34,662 bases of DNA, taken from positions 1 through 34,662 of the forward strand of contig NZ_CAJXQY010000038.1 in NCBI RefSeq assembly GCF_913058315.1, given 5' to 3'. The position numbers were made by a program, and so were the translations under genes. The notes beneath the pieces were generated by a model that ran no database searches, had not been told where the DNA came from, and worked only from the letters and a program-made list of their open reading frames with translations. Below are positions 28,284 through 34,662 of this stretch, piece by piece. The stretch is from an uncultured Alteromonas sp. Lineage in GTDB: Bacteria > Pseudomonadota > Gammaproteobacteria > Enterobacterales > Alteromonadaceae. The first letter of the stretch is position 1. Every line of letters starts with the position of its first letter.

Positions 28284-29375
28284 TTACAGCCCCCGCTCTT
28301 TTTGCCAGATCCGAATGGTTTCACCCGCTTTTAAGCGGTGCACGCCGGCGGCTACAATGTGCTCGCCATCGTGTAAGCCGTCGGTCACCACAAAGCCGTC
28401 GTCGGTAATACTGCTCAGGGTCACCGCGCGCTTCTCCAATTGGTTATTGCTGTTCACCACAAACACATAACTCTGCTCGCTCGCCCCGGTGCCATCGGAG
28501 AAAATAGCCGCAGCCGGCACATTCCAGCCGCCACTTTTCACTTTCATGATCTGGTCTAGCTGCGCTCTGACCGTAGCAGACATACCGGGAAACACATTAA
28601 AGGATTCTGGCCGGGTCAGCTGAAACACCACTTTGTAGGTATTGGTAGCGGCGTCAGCGTCGGTATCATATTCTTTGAGTTTGGCGCGAAAGACTTCGTT
28701 GGGGTGGGTATCAAAGCGGACCTCCGGCTGGTACTGGCTGTCTTTGTCTACGTTTGAGAGCATATCTTCAGGGATCTGCACGGCCACGTCGACCACGGTG
28801 TTCTTCTGCAGCGAAAATACCGGCTGCTGAGCCGTAATACTCTCGTAATTCTCCACGTAACGCTGGGCAACCTGACCGGTAAAAGGCGCATGAAGTTCGG
28901 TATAAGCTAAGTTGGTGCGGGCTGACTTTAACGCCGCCTCGGCCACTTTAAGCTGCGCCTGCGCTTCATCGAAACCGGCTTTTGAGGCCAGTTGTTTATC
29001 GAGCAGGGTTTTAGCACGGTCAAACTGCACTTTGGCCAAATCATAATTAGCCCGGGCCTGATCCACCGCGATCTGATAATCAGAGGGGTCCAGCGTAGCC
29101 ATTATGTCTCCGGCGTTTACATGCTGGCCAGCGGTTACATTGAGAGAATTGAGTTCGCCCGACACCCGAAAAGCCAGGGTGGCTTCCTCGCTGGCTTCAA
29201 CGACGGCAGGAAATTCGCGGTAGCCACCGCGATCCACACTATTGAGGGTAATGATTTTCACCAGTTTCGTATTTTGGTTTTCGGCAACCGCTGTTTCGGC
29301 TTCACCACTGCAACCGCTTAGGGCAATCAACAGCGCAGCGACCAGGCTGCTGCGAGTCAGACTCATGAGGTTCAC
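28284..29375 (-). CDS. RND efflux periplasmic adaptor lipoprotein (membrane fusion protein)
   Basis: 363 residues from GTG at 29375, which has AGGAG at 7-nt spacing; longer (29405) and shorter (ATG 29366) in-frame starts exist. The lipobox LSGC anchors it in the inner membrane. Barrel-sandwich/lipoyl halves (SGELNSLNVTAGQHVNAGDIMATLDP and APFTGQVAQRYVENYESI) flank a helical hairpin (about 105-150). A beta-barrel domain and a membrane-proximal domain (ending AAGVHRLKAGETIRIW) follow. This is the HlyD/AcrA adaptor fold that joins the RND pump to the outer-membrane channel. It is first in a two-gene operon with the permease and divergent from the LysR gene. Confidence 0.93.
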   Translation of the reverse strand: MNLMSLTRSSLVAALLIALSGCSGEAETAVAENQNTKLVKIITLNSVDRGGYREFPAVVEASEEATLAFRVSGELNSLNVTAGQHVNAGDIMATLDPSDYQIAVDQARANYDLAKVQFDRAKTLLDKQLASKAGFDEAQAQLKVAEAALKSARTNLAYTELHAPFTGQVAQRYVENYESITAQQPVFSLQKNTVVDVAVQIPEDMLSNVDKDSQYQPEVRFDTHPNEVFRAKLKEYDTDADAATNTYKVVFQLTRPESFNVFPGMSATVRAQLDQIMKVKSGGWNVPAAAIFSDGTGASEQSYVFVVNSNNQLEKRAVTLSSITDDGFVVTDGLHDGEHIVAAGVHRLKAGETIRIWQKERGL

Positions 29376-29467
29376 TTCATCTCTCCTGATATTAGTCACT
29401 GGCAATATACGCCAACTTAAACCAAAATAATATTTAATCTATTTTACTAAAAACTTAAATTTAATTT
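29376..29467. promoter_or_regulatory. Divergent promoter region of efflux operon and LysR gene
   Basis: 92 bp, very AT-rich toward the LysR start. It contains the inverted repeat TTAAA-N11-TTTAA (29417-29437), compatible with the T-N11-A style of LysR sites, and a direct repeat AACTTAAA near 29414 and 29452. In AT-rich DNA these could arise by chance, so the operator is tentative. The divergent arrangement itself is the main argument for LysR control of the pump. Confidence 0.4.
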
Positions 29468-30361
29468 ATGACACTCGAACAATTACGCATGTTTGTTACC
29501 GTCGCTGAACACGGCAGTATCGCCCGAGCCGCTGAAATTCTGCATAAGACCCAACCGGCGTTATCGATTGCTATTAAGCGTTTGCAGGAAGAACTGCAGC
29601 TCTCCTTGCTGACAAAAACCGCTAACCGACTCCAACTTACCGCTGACGGGCAACGTTTACTGCCCCATTGTCGCTATCTGTTACGTCAGGAAAAAGATAT
29701 CAGCACACTCGCCTCGCATTTAAAACAGGGGCATGAGAGTAAAATCGAATTCGCCTTTGACACTATATGCCAGCAAAGCAGTTTTTTCGACGCAATCATC
29801 GACACACAGCAGCGATTTCCGCAAACCGAACTGTATATTTCAGCGGTCCAGCGCTTAGGCGCCATTCAACGCCTGATTGATGGCAGCGCGGATATTGCCA
29901 TTTCGCCCTGGACTCATTCGTTTCATGAACTGGCCAGTTTTGAAACCCAGCCCTTTGGCCGCTTTGATGTAGTGGCCGTGATCCATCAGCGGCTGCTCAG
30001 CCAGTTTGACCGGCAGCCGGGGTCCTCCAGCCAGCTCAGGGATATTCCCTTACTGATGCCGCAATCTTTTGATATCGACCTCAATATCGAAAAAGTCATG
30101 GGGGTGGTACCCAGTTCAACCATCCGAACCAATGACACAACCATTCAGAAAGGTTTGCTACTGCGCGGTGCTGGCTGGGGATATATTCCGCAAAATACCA
30201 TTACCGACGAACTACAGTCCGGGGAACTGGTGCAATTATTGTTAGAGGATGTCACCTCATCCATTCGTGGCGAGATAAACCTGGTACGAGAAAAGAAACG
30301 TCCGAAGGGGCCGGTAGCGACGTTTTTATGGCAGGCATTAACCGCACTGGAAGTGTCTTAA
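29468..30361 (+). CDS. LysR-family transcriptional regulator
   Basis: 297 residues. The N-terminal winged helix-turn-helix is textbook LysR (MTLEQLRMFVTVAEHGSIARAAEILHKTQPALSIAIKRL), followed by the linker helix and a periplasmic-binding-like effector domain from about residue 90. The protein is cytoplasmic; the effector is unknown. It is transcribed divergently from the RND adaptor-permease operon with 92 bp between, so it is the likely regulator of that pump and of itself. No ribosome binding site is seen before the ATG, which is preceded by A/T only. The stop codon lies within a 13-bp inverted repeat shared with the convergent cytochrome gene. Confidence 0.93.
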   Translation: MTLEQLRMFVTVAEHGSIARAAEILHKTQPALSIAIKRLQEELQLSLLTKTANRLQLTADGQRLLPHCRYLLRQEKDISTLASHLKQGHESKIEFAFDTICQQSSFFDAIIDTQQRFPQTELYISAVQRLGAIQRLIDGSADIAISPWTHSFHELASFETQPFGRFDVVAVIHQRLLSQFDRQPGSSSQLRDIPLLMPQSFDIDLNIEKVMGVVPSSTIRTNDTTIQKGLLLRGAGWGYIPQNTITDELQSGELVQLLLEDVTSSIRGEINLVREKKRPKGPVATFLWQALTALEVS

Positions 30362-30386
30362 CCGGCGGTCGCGGCCGGTTAAGACA
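30354..30386. terminator. Hairpin between LysR and cytochrome genes
   Basis: A perfect 13-bp inverted repeat TGTCTTAACCGGC/GCCGGTTAAGACA with a 7-nt loop (30367-30373). It fills the gap between two convergent genes and contains the LysR stop codon. There is no T-run on either side, so it may act as a transcript end-stabilising hairpin or a factor-assisted terminator. Confidence 0.55.
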
Positions 30387-30392
30387 TGTCGT

Positions 30393-32057
30393 TTATCGGT
30401 TTTCTGCCACCTTACTGGGGCTATCGGCAAACCAATCGAGGCGCATATCCCAGTGATAGCGGTGTTCCGGCAACAACGGGGGTTGTTCGGCATCAATTTC
30501 GCTGAGCACATTGGCCGCTTCTGTAATAGTGGCATCACGACCAAACAAATAGCTCTGTTCCCTGACAATGGTCTGATAAGCTTTGTTCAGTGCCAGGGCA
30601 CGTTCCGGACTCGGGGTAATAAGCTCATACACCGAGTTCGCCTGTTTTACTTTTGCTTCGTTTAGCTCACCATTGTCGGTAAACCAGCGACCCAGCATTT
30701 CAGCGTTCTGGCGGAATTCATCACCGCCCCCTACGCGTTTCATATAAGTGAGAAATTCACCTTCCTGCTCGTTGATATTGGGCACATCTTCCATCTCGTG
30801 CAGATTGATATAGCCCCAGCCTTTTGCACCGGGCACCTTGCGGGCAAAAGAAAAGGTCTGATCAAAGGTTGAGCCCACCGTTTTATGACAGCCATTACAA
30901 AACGCCAGCTCCTGTTCATGCTGCGGGCGCAGTTGCCCTTGTGCATCTTCGATATAAGCATTCAGCGTCCAGCCGAAACCATTATCAATGCCCTGTTCTG
31001 CCCCGAGGTAGCGGGTTTGTGGCAGCTTCTCAAACGCTTTGTCTTTGGCTTCGGCATAATAAGCCGATGCCAGACTCTCCTTGGTGCGGAACAGGGCTTT
31101 TTGCATGTAACGCACTTCTTTCATCCGCGGCGCGTTGTATATTCCGCCATTGTCATCCACGCCAATATACCGCACGGTATGTAGCAGTTCAGTCCCTTGC
31201 GGGTAAAGCTGGAAGCTCAGTGCTATTGCGCTGGCATCCCCCACATAATGAGACTGACGCTGGATCCGGGTAATATTATCAGTGAGCGTGTCGTCGCCGT
31301 TTAAATCCTGGCCGATAGTCTGTTCATCAAGGGCTGGCACAGCCAGCGTATTCACATCTTTGAGGGCCATTTCCAGCAAGGTCAGATTGGCCAGATAGAC
31401 GTCCTCGCTGTATTCACCGTTAAGTTGCTGGAACGCAGCAGGTAATCGAATCATCGCATCACCGGTAGAGCCATTAGTCGGCCAGAACGTGCTGGGGAAA
31501 GGCTTGTAGTTATACGCTACCCAACCGCTGCCATCATTGGCAATGCCGTGCTCACCGAAGGCTTTTTCGGGATAACTGAGTTGTTTAATTTGCATCTCGG
31601 CCGGTAGGCCATTGGCGGTACTGACGGTGTAATTATCCTCGCCGATATAGTCCAGAATTGCTTCATCACTGATACCGGCAATCAGTTCGCGGCGGTCAAC
31701 GAACAGGTTTTTCCAGCTGTTGCTCAGCCCCACATCCGAGAATTCATAGTTGCCCTGTAAGGTACCGTCGCCCATCTGGTTGGGCCGGTTCTCGCTTGAA
31801 TCGTAGCTCTGGTGGCAGGCATAACACGGGTTATTTTTGCCGTTGGTTTTGGTGTAGCACTGCGGCGGAATAACCGACTCGGGGTTATACACCTCATTGT
31901 GCTCCATGTACGCCAGTGCGGGGATGTCATCCCCTTCCGAATAAGGGTAAACCGAGTTTTGCGCGCTGGTTTGTACCGCGCTTTCGTCGTTGCAGGCACT
32001 GATAAGCATGGTGCTCAGCAGTGTTAGCATTGTCAGTGTAATCGTTGTTTTTTTCAT
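30393..32057 (-). CDS. Two-haem c-type cytochrome lipoprotein, unknown function
   Basis: 554 residues. The signal peptide ends in the lipobox LISAC (lipid-anchored Cys22). Two haem c motifs are present: CYACH (78-82) and CNGCH (387-391), each able to bind one haem covalently in the periplasm or at the outer membrane. The region between and after the motifs is not a known enzyme domain to me, and the spacing between haem sites (about 300 residues) is unlike small tandem cytochromes. The role may be electron transfer or a haem-dependent oxidase, but I do not assign one. It lies 60 bp after the PhoX-like gene on the same strand with a terminator hairpin between. No clear ribosome binding site precedes the ATG at 32057. 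Confidence 0.75.
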   Translation of the reverse strand: MKKTTITLTMLTLLSTMLISACNDESAVQTSAQNSVYPYSEGDDIPALAYMEHNEVYNPESVIPPQCYTKTNGKNNPCYACHQSYDSSENRPNQMGDGTLQGNYEFSDVGLSNSWKNLFVDRRELIAGISDEAILDYIGEDNYTVSTANGLPAEMQIKQLSYPEKAFGEHGIANDGSGWVAYNYKPFPSTFWPTNGSTGDAMIRLPAAFQQLNGEYSEDVYLANLTLLEMALKDVNTLAVPALDEQTIGQDLNGDDTLTDNITRIQRQSHYVGDASAIALSFQLYPQGTELLHTVRYIGVDDNGGIYNAPRMKEVRYMQKALFRTKESLASAYYAEAKDKAFEKLPQTRYLGAEQGIDNGFGWTLNAYIEDAQGQLRPQHEQELAFCNGCHKTVGSTFDQTFSFARKVPGAKGWGYINLHEMEDVPNINEQEGEFLTYMKRVGGGDEFRQNAEMLGRWFTDNGELNEAKVKQANSVYELITPSPERALALNKAYQTIVREQSYLFGRDATITEAANVLSEIDAEQPPLLPEHRYHWDMRLDWFADSPSKVAENR

Positions 32058-32071
32058 AATGTCATAAACGC

Positions 32072-32097
32072 AAAAATCCGGGTGCCAGGCACCCGGA
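32072..32097 (-). terminator. Intrinsic terminator between PhoX-like and cytochrome genes
   Basis: The sequence TCCGGGTGCC-A-GGCACCCGGA (32077-32097) is a perfect 10-bp inverted repeat around one base; a realistic fold is an 8-bp stem with a 5-nt loop. On the minus strand TTTTT follows immediately. This is a canonical intrinsic terminator 20 nt beyond the PhoX-like stop codon and only 14 nt before the cytochrome start codon, so it may also limit read-through into that gene. Confidence 0.82.
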
Positions 32098-32117
32098 CAA
32101 ATTGGACAGAGTTTTAC

Positions 32118-33965
32118 TTACTTCTGAGCAGGCTCATACATCCACAGGGTATTGTTTTCCTGGAAGCCATCTTCGCCAATCAGAATACGGCCATCGTTCA
32201 TTACGATAACGTTATCTGGCTGCGACAGCTGGTCCACATCACAACGCTCTGCACCGGTCAGGCTTGAACGGTAAGTAGAACCCATTACCACAGGCTCAAT
32301 GCGAGAGATGTTGTAGTTCTCGCCAAGACGAGCACGGTAAACACCACCACAGTCTTTAACACGGGTAGACAGCTGCATGTCACCTTCACCGTCGATCATG
32401 GTGTTATCGATGTCAGAGATACCGATATAAACGTAAGCGTCGGTCACGATTTCGTCAGCAATAGTATCTACGCCTTCAACCGCTTCTTTCGCACGCTTGT
32501 GGTTTACCGAGATACCTTCCAGCTTGCGCCATTCAGCAGTCGCGCCCAGCGCTTTAGCCGCAGCACGTGATTCAAGGAAGGCTACACGGTCATCCATTGG
32601 CTGACCAGCAGTCACTTTACCACCACCGTTGGCTACGGTTGGGTAAGTGGCATCACCATTGGCCCAGGCTGCAACATCGGCCAGCGTGATATAAGAACTT
32701 TCGCCGTCAACGTAATCGTCGGTACCAATGCCATTGTATTCGTCAATCCAGGCGCGGATGGTCAGGTTGTCACCACTGGCCAGCTCTACCCACTCAACAT
32801 CAAAGCCAGTAGTAGCCGGATCGTTCTGGCCCACATCCTGAGTAAGTTTGGCGCCGTACAAGGTACCGGCACTTAAATCTTCAGCAACGTCAGCCACAAA
32901 TTTAAACAACACACCACCGGTATCGTCCTGAGACAGGTATACAGTGCGGCCATCAGGCATGACTGTTGAGTTTTCGTGCTCATAACGGCCCATCGCAAGG
33001 TGCTTAACAATAACTGGCTCATCGGCAGCAGGCTCAGTGACTTCAGCAATGTAGCCGTAGTTATAAGGATTGGGTACGTCTGGTGCGGTCATTTCCCACA
33101 TGCGGCCGATACGTGCGTTGGTAGCCACTTCATTAGGATCATTCCAGCTGGCATCAGTGGTGCTGTCGACAGTTGAATCAACTACCCACTCTTCTGAAGT
33201 CAGTGGTGTGCCCCACGGTGACATTGAACCAAAGCAGTTAGCGGCAGTGCCCCATACAGGCGAGAAGTCAAGCATCATAACATCGGTAACAGTCCACATG
33301 CCCTGCTCGTCACGTTCGATCTGCATACGGCTCATGCCGCCTGGCAGCTCTTCCCAGTTTGAAAACAGGTAGCCCTGGCCTTCGCCGGTAGGCAGGAAGC
33401 CGTTAAAGTCAGGCATGTCGTTTTCCAGTACCAGCGTCCCGCCGTCAAGGGTATAAATGTGACCCAGACCTTCAGGCAGCTCACCGTTGTATGTATCGCC
33501 GGTCTGACCCAGTACCTGATACTGACCAATAGCAGTAGTCACCAGCTCTTTTTCTTCCTGTGAAGCAGGTACCGGTGAATCCGGTAACGTAGCGGGCAGA
33601 TTATTAAAGTTTACGCCGGCCAGTACACCCACGGTGCCGGTGTTAATGGGCATGCTGTTAATGCTGTTAGTAGCGGTATTGGTGCCTGATGGGTGCTGCA
33701 CGTTAAAGAACAGATCGCCCTCATCAGTCAAAAAGATACCGGTGACTTCCGCGCCCAGAGGTACGGTAGCGATACGGGTTAATTTACCTACTGAATCGCC
33801 ACTCTCGCCCTGCGGGCCTTGTTCGCCGGGTGCCCCCTGTGGGCCTTCAGCACCAGTTGCTCCATCAACGCCGTCGTCACCGTCCAGTGAACAGGCTGAT
33901 AATCCCATTGCAATGGCGAACGCCAGCGCAGAATAACGAATACCGCGAAATAGTTCTTTTTGCAT
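32118..33965 (-). CDS. PhoX-like (DUF839) lipoprotein with collagen-like linker
   Basis: 615 residues from the ATG at 33965. A lipoprotein signal peptide ends GLSAC (Cys25), then ten Gly-X-Y triplets (residues 29-58, GDDGVDGATGAE...GESGDS) form a collagen-like stalk. The rest is a beta-propeller-like DUF839 domain as in PhoX phosphatases: CFGSMSPWGTPLTSEEW (about 243-259), the MPDGRTVYLSQDD segment, and VMNDGRILIGEDGFQENN near the C-terminus. PhoX is a Ca/Fe-dependent alkaline phosphatase; phosphatase activity here is inferred. PhoX normally uses a Tat signal, whereas this is a Sec-type lipoprotein signal. Longer in-frame starts at 33977 and 34076 exist; the latter overlaps the Pho-box array and is rejected. 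Probably phosphate-regulated. Confidence 0.83.
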   Translation of the reverse strand: MQKELFRGIRYSALAFAIAMGLSACSLDGDDGVDGATGAEGPQGAPGEQGPQGESGDSVGKLTRIATVPLGAEVTGIFLTDEGDLFFNVQHPSGTNTATNSINSMPINTGTVGVLAGVNFNNLPATLPDSPVPASQEEKELVTTAIGQYQVLGQTGDTYNGELPEGLGHIYTLDGGTLVLENDMPDFNGFLPTGEGQGYLFSNWEELPGGMSRMQIERDEQGMWTVTDVMMLDFSPVWGTAANCFGSMSPWGTPLTSEEWVVDSTVDSTTDASWNDPNEVATNARIGRMWEMTAPDVPNPYNYGYIAEVTEPAADEPVIVKHLAMGRYEHENSTVMPDGRTVYLSQDDTGGVLFKFVADVAEDLSAGTLYGAKLTQDVGQNDPATTGFDVEWVELASGDNLTIRAWIDEYNGIGTDDYVDGESSYITLADVAAWANGDATYPTVANGGGKVTAGQPMDDRVAFLESRAAAKALGATAEWRKLEGISVNHKRAKEAVEGVDTIADEIVTDAYVYIGISDIDNTMIDGEGDMQLSTRVKDCGGVYRARLGENYNISRIEPVVMGSTYRSSLTGAERCDVDQLSQPDNVIVMNDGRILIGEDGFQENNTLWMYEPAQK

Positions 33966-34052
33966 TATTTTTTCCATCTTGTGTGTGCATGAATACAGCG
34001 GCCTGAGTGCTATACCCGGATTAATTTTGCGCCAACAGCTTGAACACAAGGT

Positions 34053-34092
34053 GTGAAAATGCGGTGAAAGCCACATGACAAATAGGTGAAGG
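34053..34092 (-). promoter_or_regulatory. Tandem Pho box upstream of PhoX-like gene
   Basis: On the minus strand four heptamers follow one another with exact 4-bp spacers: CCTTCAC, TTGTCAT, CTTTCAC and TTTTCAC (starts on the plus strand at 34053, 34064, 34075, 34086). This is the 7-4-7 arrangement of PhoB sites (consensus CTGTCAT-N4-CTGTCAC), doubled. They lie about 90-125 bp upstream of the chosen start codon. The -10 is not certain; TATAGC (minus strand) further downstream is one candidate. Heptamer three and four have T instead of G at position 3. Confidence 0.72.
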
Positions 34093-34244
34093 TTTTATTA
34101 ATACAATATAATAATCAGCAAGTTAGAAAAGCATTTCGATGAGTAGGCAGGCCAGCAGCCATGCGGCATACGCCTTTCTTGAACAGGTATTATTGCCGCT
34201 GGTATTTTTTTGTGAGAAATCGTTTTTATCAGCGGTTCAAAAAA

Positions 34245-34424
34245 CTAAGCGGCCTGTTTGCTGGCATTAAAGCCTTCAATAAAGCCACTGACAAAATCAG
34301 GGCCGGCTAGCCCAACCAGCAGACATAAGGCAGATATCAGCATCATATTGCGGTTATTTTTTCTGTAGCCCAGAGTCATCAAAACAATAAACAGAATAAG
34401 GCCGCTAATTTCCAGGTAGACCAT
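34245..34424 (-). CDS. Small membrane protein (59 residues), unknown function
   Basis: A short frame, MVYLEISGLILFIVLMTLGYRK to the end GFNASKQAA, with AAGGA 7-8 nt before the ATG. Two hydrophobic stretches (about residues 5-19 and 27-42) flank a short basic turn RKNNRN, so a helical hairpin in the inner membrane with both ends outside is likely. The charged turn, the ribosome binding site and codon use like the neighbours support a real gene. I do not recognise a family. It lies upstream of the PhoX-like gene on the same strand, separated by about 280 bp that contain the Pho box, so the two are not obviously co-regulated. Confidence 0.6.
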   Translation of the reverse strand: MVYLEISGLILFIVLMTLGYRKNNRNMMLISALCLLVGLAGPDFVSGFIEGFNASKQAA

Positions 34425-34582
34425 GGTTAAATCCTTTTAACTTGCTGTGATATTAAGGTAAATAGCATGCCTGACAATTTTACTGCATTGGCGGGCTTTG
34501 ATATTTAGCTGCAGCGCTAGTATTGCCGTTTTTGCTTTTGGCCGTCAAGTTGGCCTGCTGAGGATTTTTCTTGCAGAAACGA

Positions 34583-34611
34583 AAAACGGCGAGCATCCTG
34601 CTCGCCGTTTT
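34583..34611. terminator. Bidirectional intrinsic terminator at right edge
   Basis: A perfect 13-bp stem AAAACGGCGAGCA/TGCTCGCCGTTTT with a TCC loop. T-runs occur on both strands, best on the minus strand (TTTTTCG). It most likely ends a minus-strand gene entering from the right; a frame ending GALA-stop at 34643-34645 fits that but shows only a few codons. From 34425 to here I see no other supported gene. Confidence 0.82.
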
Positions 34612-34662
34612 CCGAAAGAACTTAAACTTAATTAGTTAATAATTAAGCTAATGCGCCTTTAG

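Noticed and set aside
34139..34276. Plus-strand 44-codon frame starting MSRQASSHAAYAFLEQ
   Set aside because: No ribosome binding site, and it overlaps the end of the better-supported minus-strand small protein.
34643..34662. C-terminal end of a gene (K-G-A-L-A-stop) on the minus strand at the right edge
   Set aside because: Plausible given the terminator beyond it, but only five codons are visible, too little to call.

Overview
The window looks like chromosomal DNA of a marine gammaproteobacterium of the Alteromonadales (Alteromonadaceae-like). The reasons are the mfd-csiV linkage, the pheS-pheT-ihfA cluster, the LolC and PilZ-like genes beside mfd, a TonB-dependent receptor, roughly 50% GC and a chromosomal integron. 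The genus is inference; no rRNA or tRNA gene is visible.

Layout. (1) 1-2019 is the platform end of an integron. A full-length IntI-type integrase reads rightward. On its upstream side lie an attI-like core site and at least one complete cassette (membrane protein plus attC), reading leftward. A second cassette runs off the left edge with a GTG-start gene. (2) 2034-4661: a phosphoribosyltransferase, a LolC-type permease without LolD or LolE beside it, and a divergent PilZ-like gene. (3) 4717-10183: mfd-csiV-cobalamin adenosyltransferase, apparently one operon. (4) 10204-12559: nagZ (peptidoglycan recycling) overlapping a downstream DASS anion/Na+ symporter. (5) 12706-17112: a membrane-anchored penicillin-acylase-family Ntn hydrolase, ybaK, a GNAT acetyltransferase, a zinc-ribbon gene broken by an in-frame TAA, and an unrecognised membrane-anchored protein. 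(6) 17290-21761: an isochorismatase-family hydrolase, then pheS-pheT-ihfA with a hairpin after ihfA. (7) 22181-25001: a TonB-dependent receptor and a convergent CsbD-family gene sharing a terminator. (8) 25222-30361: an RND efflux permease and its lipoprotein adaptor, divergent from a LysR regulator. (9) 30393-34662: a two-haem c-type cytochrome lipoprotein, a PhoX-like (DUF839) lipoprotein with a collagen-like linker, a 59-codon membrane protein and terminators.

The strongest unlisted signals are four PhoB-type heptamers at exact 11-bp spacing upstream of the PhoX-like gene, a terminator placed between that gene and the cytochrome gene, the attC with an extra internal palindrome, and the interrupted zinc-ribbon gene. 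The last module could be a phosphate-starvation surface system: a lipid-anchored phosphatase-like enzyme on a Gly-X-Y stalk next to a haem lipoprotein. That functional link is inference. I see no CRISPR array, prophage or insertion sequence. Most other genes are ordinary housekeeping functions.
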